From Ianthella basta (Eukaryota; Porifera; Demospongiae; Verongiida; Ianthellidae), in contig OZ025871.1 in the NCBI GenBank assembly GCA_964019415.1, positions 8,234,713 through 8,298,712 of the forward strand: a DNA stretch of 64,000 nt, read 5' to 3'. Of this stretch, positions 26,301 to 37,895 are shown one piece after another. The notes under the pieces were generated by a model. It saw only the letters and a list, made by a program, of their open reading frames with translations, was not told the origin of the DNA and did no database searches. Within the stretch, counting starts at the first letter, position 1. Each line of letters begins with the position of its first letter. A program made the position numbers and the translations under genes.

Positions 26301-29300
26301 AGTGGCCAATCCTGCTATTCGCTGGTGCAAGCTGGACCAGGAGGTCTGGGCTATTAGCATGGTCAAGGCTTCTCAAGTGTCTGTTTCATCCCAGCTCCCT
26401 CAGAAGAGGCGTCCCACAAGCTCATGCTCAAAGTAGAATGACAGTGCATTCTGCCCGCACAAGACATGCAAATATAGCCATGTTTGCTGTCACTGCTTCA
26501 GCCCTCAGCACCGGGGGGTGGCTTGCCCTAGCAAGCCTGACACTCCAAAGAAGGGCTGATGCTGTACTAGTATATATACCTTCCTCGGGCTGCGTACAGA
26601 CATCATAAAGCTAGCTGTTACTTAACTAAATTATAGCCAGTCTATCTACAGGATCTCTACACATGTAATTGGGAACATTTTTCCATTTCCTTTTATCCAT
26701 GCATTTGGGTCGGAGTATAGTATCCTGTTAAATTTTGTTTATACAAACGTGTCCATGTATTTTACCCGTACTCACATCTCATTTGAGTATATTATATAAA
26801 TATATATATGTATAGCCAAGCTTTAATCATTCCTGTACACAAACAGTTATAATTGCGACTAAACTCATACAAAGATTATTGCTTGTTCTGCATGGCTCCT
26901 TATATCTCTGTATATAGGTGGTAGGTCTACATTCATCCCCACATCTCAGAGAGTGGCTCCACTGCTGGCCTCTCATTTCCAGCATCTCCAAAAGGTGGGG
27001 CCTACTTGTTCAGGCGCTCCCACTCTCCCGGGGAGTGCCCTGGGCATTCACACTCCATTGTCAGTGAAGGCTTGGTCTTTGCTGCTGGCTGATCACCCAA
27101 ACCATGTGTGAGTTGATAGCCTATTGAAAGGTTTGGAGGATGGAGTTAGGATTGGCTTTCACCCCAACTCCAGGTGCCGGCCGGTGGCCTCCAACCTATT
27201 GTCTGCCTACACTCACCCAGAAGTGGTGCAACATTATTTAGATGCTGAAGTGGCATGTGGCAACGTGGCAGGCCCATTCTCTGCTGTGCAGTTGCCTGCA
27301 ACTATCATGTACAACCGCTTTGATGTGATCCCTAAGCCCAATAAACCTGGGAAGTGGAGGCTAATTGTTGATTTGTCATACCCTCAGGGGTCCAGTGTGA
27401 ATGATGGCATCTCAACCACTGACTCCAGCATGGTTTATTCATCAATTGATGATGCTGCCAGGTACATAACCTCCCTAGGGAAAGGAGCTCTATTGGCAAA
27501 AATTGACATCTGCAATGCCTTTAGGATAATCCCTGTACACCCAGCAGATCGCCATTTGCTTGTGGGATGGACAAGTTTTCATTGACCAACAGCTGCCGTT
27601 TGGTCTGCGGTCTGCACCTCTCTTGTTCAACGCATACGCTGATGCCTTGGAGTGGATTCTGAGGAAGCGAGGGGTACAGAACATCATTCATTATCTTGAC
27701 GACTTTCTCGTAGTCGGTTCACCAGGCACGACCCAGTGTCAATCATTTCTTGAGATGATGCAGTCTACATGTGCGGAGCTTGGAGTCCCACTTGCTGGCG
27801 ATAAGGTTGAAGGTCCCACAACATCGTTAACATTCTTAGGTATTCAGCTCAACACTAACTCCATGGAAGCCAGTTTGCCTTCAGACAAACTGGACAGGTT
27901 GCGCCTAGAGCTGGCTGAGTGGCAGGACAAAAAATCTTGCACTCGGAAAGACTTGGAGCACTTGATTGGGGTACTTCAATTCGCCATCAAGGTTGTACCC
28001 CATGGCCGTCCCTTTTTTCGGTGTATGACTGACTTGATGTCAGTCACAAAAGTGGCTTACCACCACATTCGTTTGAACAGAGACTTCCGCTCTGACCTAG
28101 CATGGTGGAAGACTTTTGTGGATACCTGGAATGGAATTTCATTCCTCCAGCTGACTAGGCAACTAGTCCCTTCTGTGAATGTTTTCACAGATGCCTCAGG
28201 CAGTTTTGGCTTTGGTGCTATTTGGGGCACCCTCTGGTTGCAAGGCCAGTGGCCCACGAAGTGGTCGCAGACCAACATTATGATCAAAGAGTTGGTCCCT
28301 GTCGTTGTTGCATGCGCCATGTGGGGGGTGCAATGGGCAGGCCAGCACATACAATTCCATATTGACAACATGTCAGTAGTTGACATTCTCCATAAATTAG
28401 GCTCGACTAAGGAGCCCTCTGGCATTGCAATGCACCTGTTAAGGTGTCTGTCATTCTTCGCCGCTCACTACCGCTTCTCCATATCTGCATGCCACATTCC
28501 AGGGGTGCATAATACTGTGGCTGACAACATTTCTCGCGGTCGGGTGTCTTCTCTTCATGCTCAGGTGCCAGGGATTCGGCCCCAGGCTGTAGTCATCCCA
28601 AGGTCACTGTGGTCCCTGTTAATTGTGGACAGACCCGACTGGACCTCCAGCAAGTGGAGGAACCTCTTTGTAGATTTTATTCAAAGGGCCTAGCTTCAGC
28701 AACTCAACGAAGTTACTCTTCTGGCCAAAAGCGATTTTTGGAATTTTGTCGCAAGTTTAATCTGACGCCTATCCCTCCATCTGAACACACTATCCATCTG
28801 TTTATCTCCCAGCTAGGCTTGGACGGTTTGTCCCTGTCAACAGTAAAGAGCTATATGTCCGCAACCCGCAACCTGTTAATCAATGCTGGCTTCCCTTCTC
28901 ATACATTATATTCACCAAAAGTGGAACTAGTTATCAGGGGCATCCGGAGAGTGAAGGCCAGCTTGTCATCTCCCTCCCCGTGGGCCCGTCTCCCAATTAC
29001 CCCATCAATATTGTTAAAATTAAAGAATGCTTGGAGTGCAGGCGGTTATCCCACCTCCGCAGACAACCGCATGCTATGGGCAGCCGTTTGTGTTGTGTTT
29101 TTTTGGGTTTTTACGGTGTGCTGAGTTCACTGTGCCAGCCACCTCTGCCTATGAGGCATCCCAGCATCTTTCGCTGGATGATGTGTCTGCTGTCAAGTCA
29201 ACCCCCATCTCCACTATTGCTATCCGCATTAAATGTTCCAAGACAGACCAGTTTCACAGAGGAGTCAGCATTTATTTTTCTCGGACAGGTGCTGCCTTGT

Positions 29301-32300
29301 GCCCTGTGTCGGCACTACTGAACTACCTGGTCCAGCGCGGCACACAATGTGGTCCATTGTTTCGTTTCTCAAATGGACAGCCATTGACTAGAGCCAAGCT
29401 TGTCGCCGTAGTACAGCAGGCACTTACCTCGTCGGGGCTGGATGTATCCAAGTACACTGGTCACAGCTTTCGAATTGGGGCTGCCACTACAGCCTTGTGG
29501 GCTGGCATTTCAGATGCTAAGATCAAAATGCTGGGCAGGTGGGAGAGTTCAGCATATCAGCTGTACCTCCACACTCCCAGAGAAGAACTAGCGTCAGTTT
29601 CCACCGTGCTGGCGGCCACTGTCATTTGACACTTACCATTTGTCTCACTATATATTCAGTTGTGCTTGCTTATTCACAGCAACTGGTTATGTAATCCTGC
29701 ATGCCTATGTTTGGAACTGCTGCATGTTTGTCAATATTATGATTGTATGTATCCCTGTTCTGGTTTGCTGGGTATCCAGCATCAGTATTGAATTATGCCA
29801 GTTGATGTGTAAGGGTTCATCTACATTGCTGACAGCATGTGCATGAGCAGATTCCCCAATTTTCTCATAGTTTTGTTTTGTGCTTTGGGGGAGTTGTTCC
29901 TTCCTCCTCGAGGGTGTCACAACTCGTGGCGGCATGTGGTTTAATGCCACATTTCCAAAGCACATACGAAAGCAACATAGGATATCCATGGATACTGCGA
30001 GGAAGATTATTCTTAACATCTAATTTCTTTAGTCGAAATCTTGGTTGCTTGGCAACCTCTTGAATTCCAATTCGTTTACTATGATTGGCTAAAGCTTCAT
30101 TTCAAATTCAAACTGTGTTGTACAATGACTTTTTAATGTTTCCATGGATACTATTCCATCGGGTTGTTGAATCGCATTCACAACCCTTAAAATTAATAAT
30201 TATTATTGCGGCATACCCTGGCCTTCCGCCAACACATTGTATATTCGTATACATGGGTTAAAGGCTATACCTTCCTTCAGAACCTGGCTGGGAGATGCAG
30301 CAAGGTACAGTTTAAATTAGTGATAGCTACACCTATGCATCCGTTGCTCGGCACGGGTGTAGGTAGCTATTAGTGTATTGACTGCATGTAGGACATTAAC
30401 CTTTAAATGTGTTGCTCATTGTATCAGACAGCTGTCTGTGGTCATGTGTATGCCTTTTGGTGTAACTAGAACAAGCTTAGAGAGTGCATTGCTTTAGGTC
30501 TTCTGATCTACTCGTGTTCTGTCCATATTTTCCTCCTTGTGTCACGGCTGGTGTGTTGCTCAAGCTACATGCACCTTCCAGACTTGTACTTTTCTAATTG
30601 CATATGTACACCCTGCAGTACGTACACTCAGTCTATGTATTTCTCCTGCTTATACCCCATTTGTTACCCTATCTCAAGTCTTCACCAGTCCACTTCCCTA
30701 CAATGGGGTGACCTATTGGCATAGCTGCTTAGCCTTCACTACTTCCTCTGTCTCATTGTAAGCCATCCCTCCTTTCACCACCTCCTGCTCTCACAGACTA
30801 CATATTCTAGATAATTCATATGCTCATGCGTAGTTCACCTCCTTGCTCACTGCAGAGCCTGAGCCGTGACCTTCTGGACAAGATGACTGCATCACTAGCT
30901 CAGAACAAGACAATGACAAAGCTGGAATTGCGGAGTGATGATTTGGCACCCAATGAAGATGTCAAGCTTTTCACCCACCACCTCCTGTTTTGCCTCAGCA
31001 ACAACACTACATTGACAGATTTGTCACTGAGTCTACCACGCCAGTGCTGGGACTGGCCTTGTGATGGTGAGTTGAATGACAGTGTTTGATATGTCACACT
31101 GACCTTGTAAGCTGTGATCATTGTCTGTAAATTGTAATTATGTGTACAGCTTGTCATACATTGCCTTTAGTGGTCCAGGCTCTCTGCAACTAGTGCTGGT
31201 AATGATAATAACCAGTGCAGATACTGATTTGAAGGGTCTCAAAGCTGCTCTCCTTACAGCCTGCACTGTGTGCTACCTGGGTCCTAGTGTTTCAAATTGT
31301 TGTAGCTTTCTAGTTGTTAGCGATAGCTTGATATTGTCCATTTGTGGTTTGATGTACTAATCATTCACACACCTGTCATTTCACTAGGATACTTATATAC
31401 ATGGGAGTAATGCATGTAGAGATTCACTCACTTGTTGTTGATGTAATAGTAATGGTAGTAGGTAATTGTACTTAACTGCCAACCATGGCACAACTCATGC
31501 AGTTCTAACTGTGTTGTGGAAGGCTTAATTGTCAATGGTGTGTACTCCTTATAATGGACCACACTCACACTTGTAGCAGCTCATTTACAAACCTTTCTCT
31601 CTGCAGGCAATGTGGTGCAGAGGAGTGTGAAAAGGGTCACCTTACAGTATGTCCCACTTAATGTGGTGTATGGTGTTGTGGATTACTTTGAACATGTGGA
31701 AGAGCTCAAGTGTCGGTACATCCAGGCCTCACAGCAGGTACATCTATTAGTTGTTTACATCATTGTGGGTAGAGTGCATTTGCAGAATAAACAGCTTACA
31801 GTAGTTACTGATGCAGGTAACGAACAACTGCTGCTGTGGATCATTCAACTGAGCTGCAATGGCTCATACATTGTTTGACCTTGATTCCCCACTAATAGAC
31901 TGTAACAACTTGGGAATGTATGCATTCCCCTGAGTTGTGTCTGTGTGCACCAGGCAGACACTTGTTCCTCTACCTCTCCTAACCTCTGCCGCACAGCTGT
32001 TCAGGGCAACAACTTAGATTTTCCTGATTCATGAACTGGGAACTGAGATTGGGATGACCTGCGTACATTGAAACTTAATGTTTGTTTTTGCCTTTTTCCC
32101 ATCGAGAAAAGAAGCAGACTCAACTTAAACATCCACAGGTATAGAACTGACAAAAGCCAATGTGCTACAGGCGATTGTGCTGTAGTCCACTTATTTTTAT
32201 GTTCCCCTGGCAGCAAAGATAATGCTTTACTCGTGCCGTTTAGTCATCCCATAGCGAATTTCTCCGGGTTTTCCCATCACTTTGCTGGGTGCTGAAGGAC

Positions 32301-35300
32301 AGCTGAAGAAGTGCTGAACATTGTCCTGTATAGCATATTCTACTGCCATTTTCTTACTTCAAGTTTTGAACTCTTTTGCTGACACTGTATTTCACCACAA
32401 TATATAGCACCCAGCAAAGTGGCAGGAAAACCTGGAGAAATGGTGTGATTTAGTACCTCAAGTGACAGCAATTATCTTGCTGAAAGAAGAGCACAAAGAA
32501 TGCTAAATTGACTATAGTCAGTAATTGACTATAGTCAGTTATACTTACTTACCAAATTAATTGCCACTTCTTGACGCGTTCGAAAAGAAAAATGCTAGAA
32601 TGTTTTATGAGTCTTTTTTCTCAAGAATCTCAATTTCCTCAATCCTGGTTTTCATTCCAAACTAAATTGCCTTGCACCATTTATATCATGCCAAACAGCT
32701 GTGCTCGCTTGTGAAATCATGCCTCATCGGCATTGCTACACTGCTTCCCTGTATTTGCGGTTGATGCGTCAGACACTTGTTGTTCGTGTTGTGTATGTTC
32801 TACAGTACTGATTACAATTACTCTACCAGTAGAATAATGAGAATGTGCACATACTTGTACAAGTGAAGTGAGGGCTTCTCAGCTGGTATGGACATGAGAA
32901 AGGGTTTGTTCTTCAGATGCCAGCTCGAAAGGTTCGAATTCTGCCTAGCTTCAAACCTTGTGGGTTCAAGCTAGTATTTAGAGAACTAATCTTTTCTCTT
33001 GCACAAGTACTTGTGTATATTTAAAACTTTCAACTAGAGTGAGCCAAGTGTGTTGAAGTTTGTATGCTGGGAACCCTAGTGTATGGTTGACTTGAAAGGC
33101 AACAAAGTAATTGTAGAATGACTTGAATCAAAGGGTAGGGGGAGCTTAGCTGAGAAAATGCAAAGCACATCTTGAGGGAAATGAGTAATACTGTGATAGG
33201 CACAGAATTAGTAGTTTGATTAAATTCCCTTGCACTCAGGTGGCCCTTAGTCCACTTCTTCCTATGTCATTACACTCCCACCCCTAACTCACTTTCTGAC
33301 ATTTGTTTGTAATGTTCTTCCCACCAACTCCACAATTGCCATGTGTAATTTCATGCTTGCATGGTTCACTTTCACAGCAACCTGCATTTGATAAAACTGA
33401 TGATCTACAACCCAAAAATGGTGTTACTCATAGACTTTACCTTGCACTTGACCTCACATCACACCCTGCGTGTACTTCAATTCTGCCATTTTCTCCAAGT
33501 CAACCTCTTTGTTTCACTACTACTTCCAGTGCTTATTGCTGCCATCTCTTGAAAATGGTTTAATTCCAAATAAGCTAGCCACACATCTATGTACCACCCT
33601 TTTCAAACTTCATCTCCACCTCTAGCAATCTCACCATATGCCGTTCTGCAACTACCCAACTCCCACAGCCATATCTTATAGGATGACACTATTGCATTAT
33701 TATCATCATCTCTAGTGCATGGACACTCTTTGTCTCCCAACAGTTCTTCACTGCATCAACTGTTGTCACTGAATGACTGTTACTGTCTCTCCATTAATTC
33801 AACCTCACTTAAACTCCTGCAGGTAGACCATCTCCCCCACTTGTTCTTTACATCTCCCATATCCACAGTACACTTGGTAGGCTCTCTGCCAATCACCACA
33901 GATTCATCTTCACTCACTTTATATCTGTTAGCATGTGCTTTATCACTACTTCATAACCTTGCAATGTTCCAGCTCAAGTGTTCTTCTGCCAGTGTGATCA
34001 ACACTGAGTGTGCCATTACCACCTGCACCAGGCAGCTATCTAGTCTAACTCCTCTCTCATAGCATGCCCTACATCTTCTCCCGCTATCATGTCAGGAATG
34101 ATGCCAAAGAGCCTGTATATTGAAGGTTGCATGAGCCACTCCTACCTCAGATCCACAGTTGACAACAGATGACTTCATGTAATGCTGAGTGTTTTGTTGT
34201 TCAGTATGGTCATGGTTTATACAATGTTCATCATTCCTCGATTCCTCGATTCTGGCAAACACCAAATGACCGATCGGTCATTTGGTGTTTACCAGAATGA
34301 TCCTTTCATTTGTAGCATATCGTGTCTTTCATTGGCTTGCTGATTGTGATTCAGTTTGGATAATGGATAGGTTTCTACCTGTCCTGTTACCTTACATACA
34401 CTGTGTAGACTGCAGAGAGTGTGTGGGATGCTTACTAGATCTAATCATGTCATTCTTTAGAGTGGAGTAGCAGAGGATGGCCTTAAGCTGGAGGAGCTTG
34501 AAGGAAAGCTGGCTGGACATGGGAGGCTGAAGAAGTTGACATTTCACTTTTGGGTAAGTTCCATCTCTTCAGCAATTGTACCCTGCGTATTGACTCCAAA
34601 TTACTCTGGTCCCGCAAGGGTACTGTAGCCAACATTGTACCAGTATTGGATTAGTGGGCATCTGTTGCTTGTCAAGAGTTGCACTTTGTTGTAGCTGCTT
34701 CCCTGAAATGTCTGTCTTGTATGCATCGTCTGGTGCACTGGTACTGTTATGTGTTGTATTGAGCAGAGCATAAGACATAACATTGGCAGTGTTATGTCTG
34801 TGCACTGCTGTTCCCTTCTTGCCCATGCAGTTGTATAGTTTGTTACTTATGCCACCAGTTATTGGTTAGCTGGTTGTATGAGGCACACAGATACTAGTCT
34901 TGAGCCGATCCCATGCACTTCCAGTTGCAATTTTGAAACCACCCAACAGTGGGCTGGTCCCTAACTTTTGATATTGTGTGGTGAATGCCATGTGATAGGT
35001 ACATGACAGCTGACACCTCAGTGGCTGATCATGGCTACGTTTGCAATGGCAGATGAATGTATTGTTTGTGGGTTCTTAACATCAGTTTTGGCAGATAGAT
35101 TCACAAAGTAGTAATGTCACTACGTCACTAAATGGACAGTAACAACAATAATAATGGCATGTTTACCACTCTTTGCTCTATCGTGACTGAAAATCATTGT
35201 AATGTACAGTGAAGCCTGTCTTAGACAGCCACCTTTGGGCCAATTCTAACTGACCTGTATAGAGAGGTGGCTATCTATAGAGGTGGATTGCAATGCTTTA

Positions 35301-37834
35301 GTGCTATATATTTGTGGCCAGGGAGGGTGGCTGTTTTAGAGAGGTGGCTGCCTAACTCAGTGATCATCTTAGACAGGTTCCACTGTATTTCCTCAGTATG
35401 CATCAAAGCAATATCACATGACATGTGATCAATCTGATTGGTCCTTTGTATTTGCAGTACTATAGCTTTGTTTCCACCCCAGTGTTAGCCATTGTAGAGG
35501 AAGTGGAGCTAGGAATGAGGCTACACAGACACATGCACATGCAGTTCTTATAGTTCAGGTATACTGGCTCCAACAGACTATTGTAGTGACTGTGTACATC
35601 ATGTACCAGTTAACCATCACAATCTACATTCAATTCACACTGCACTGATGGAGGTGGTCAAATGTATTATTTGAGATGACCTAAGGCACTCTGTGTACAC
35701 TATAGTGATGTGACTCTGACAGGACATGATGAACTGTGTATCAGTGTAGTCCTCTGGCTGTTTGACCACATTACATTTCATTCTAACATGTTCAGCTCTA
35801 GACATGGTGTGGACTTGGCATGTGTGCTCATCTGCTTGTATATCATTGTCTCACAGGTGGCTCTCACTTTAGTTGCATCTTATTATAGTTCACTATAATC
35901 TCTTATTCTTATGTTTTTTTGTTTTCCTCATAAAATTGGCGCCTTACAGGAATCGGCTCAAGATGCTCCATGCCAGTTGAGGGACTAGGGGGCCAGGTCT
36001 TAGCAGGGTGCCGTTCACCTAGCTGCCTTGCGGCGAAAAAGCCAGATGTCCTTCCGTACACCGCAGGCCGACATGCCATTTTTACAAATATCGACTGGCC
36101 CTTCTACTACCGGTCATTGGTGGACTTGATGCACTTCATGCCAGTTAAGGGAGTGGGGGACACGAGCTTAGACGGGTCCCGGCCACCTAGTTGCCCTGCA
36201 GCCGAAGAGTGCGCTTTCCTGTTTTCGGCGGGCCCAAATGCCATCTTTGACCACTCTTGCAGCCCTTGACAATGTACAGAATTTTATTCTGCCACAAGAA
36301 TGTGACGTCACTTCCTGTTGGCGTCAGTTTAGCCAAGCATGGGAAGTCCAGACAACATGATGGCATTCATCTTGACAGTATAGTGTATAATAAGGTTCTT
36401 TACAAGACACAGTTGCACAGTTACACAGTTGCATACAATACTTGCAAATCAACTGTTTTGAAGCCTGAACTGTTTCTGTATGAATATTAAATTTTCCATT
36501 TACAATATGAATGCTCCTTCAGACAGGCAATCTACGTAACTATACACCATATCATTGCACAGCCTCATCTTCAGTACATACATGAATCACCACCATGCAC
36601 ATGCATGCCTTTAGCCAGTATGTTGAGCATGATAGCATTAATTACATACACTGAATTGCAGCCATAGCATTGTCCCTTACTATGTGCACTGGCATGTGCT
36701 CCACTTGCCGGCACTCCATGCTATATAATGGTACAATCTGCTTAATGCCCCCCCCCCCCCTGCATACTCACATGCCATGCACACATGACGTTGCAGATAC
36801 CAGCATGACATCAACACAACGTCACACAACATGCTGTCATCGGCAGACAGGTGCCGCCGTGCTGTCGTCGACACGCCGTAGCAAGGAAGCCCGCCTACGG
36901 CAGGCTTTCCTGCTTTTAATATAATTGACATAGCTCTTAAGAATTCATTTGCTATTCAATTGTATTCATTTTTTCTAATCAGACCACACACACAGTAACA
37001 CACACTCATTGCTGTCAGACAGAAGATGGACAGTTTTGTGTCAATGTCCATTCATGCAATGTGATTTCATTGCAGTATGACATTGTGTTGTTGTTACTAC
37101 TAATGGGCCATGTGTGGTGGGAAGTAATTTACTTGATATTCTGTCACTCTGTGGCCATCACACTATGTTGTTTCTGCAACATAGCTCATTTGTCTGTGCA
37201 GTGACAGTGACACACATTCTAAACATTTTTCACTTTATACACACAGTAGGGGTGTCTTTAAAACACGGAATACGGAATAGCGGAATAACGGAATATCATG
37301 TTAAAATGGCGGACGACTCGTACGCGAACAAGTGTCGCTGGCATGAGCTTCTGCCTAGAAAGGCTCGACGTTCGAACGAAGCGAAGGGAAATGGGTATAT
37401 TGACAACTCTTTGGAGGTGAAAACAGCAGCTAATCGCAGTTTCCTTGCTGATAAACTCGAGAAAGTCACCATACAAGCCAGCATAGGCTCTGCTTCTATG
37501 AACTCACCATGGGAAGGGGGTGGGGGGCACCGTCGCTTGCCCAAGTAGAGCTTCGTCCTATCTTATGTTCCAATATTCAGCATTGCCACATGCTTTTTTC
37601 TGCATTAATAGCATGACACAGTGGTGGATGCATGTAATCCAGCAACCCTCCACTACTATCTAGTAACTGGCTAGATTTATTGTAGTAGGTAAGCCCACTA
37701 AAGGGGTTACTCATTGTCTTATGCCCATGCTTGATACTTTGATGTCCACTAGACATAGCATTGTGCATAAGTGTGTACAAATGCATGCATAGTGAAATGG
37801 CTACATAGCAGACAAGTGCATTGTATGCCAACTG

Positions 37835-37895
<61 letters not shown>

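Larger units (their letters stand above)
23542..30399 (+). mobile_element. DIRS/Ngaro-type tyrosine-recombinase retrotransposon
   Basis: The borders come from the empty sites in units 1 and 2: gagctttag continues directly into cctttaaatgtg there, while here 6,858 bp lie between 23541 and 30400. Parts in order are a promoter-like leader, a gag-like region in two blocks (about 23834-24026 and 25838-26560), a reverse transcriptase with RNase H (27124-28693) and a tyrosine recombinase (28609-29629), then a 3' untranslated part. RT plus a tyrosine recombinase and no LTR-type integrase defines the DIRS/Ngaro order. No duplicated target site is evident, as expected for recombinase-mediated insertion. 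It looks mostly whole, with only a small number of breaks. Being present in one of three copies of the duplicated locus, it is probably young. Confidence 0.9.
22905..31740. repeat. Segmental duplicate, unit 3
   Basis: This unit repeats 10016-12150 of unit 1 and 17000-21118 of unit 2. It includes exon A3 (30856-31066) and exon B3 (31607-31737), interrupted by the DIRS-type element at 23542-30399. The promoter block is largely deleted; only the end of the first-exon homology is left at about 21320-21420. Confidence 0.8.

Noticed and set aside
28609-29629. Tyrosine recombinase as a Crypton or a phage integrase
   Set aside because: It directly follows an RT with RNase H in one element bounded by empty sites, which is the DIRS/Ngaro order.
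36670-36931. Opposed open frames of about 80 codons in a GC-rich patch
   Set aside because: They are open because of composition on both strands; no motif and no splice sites were found.
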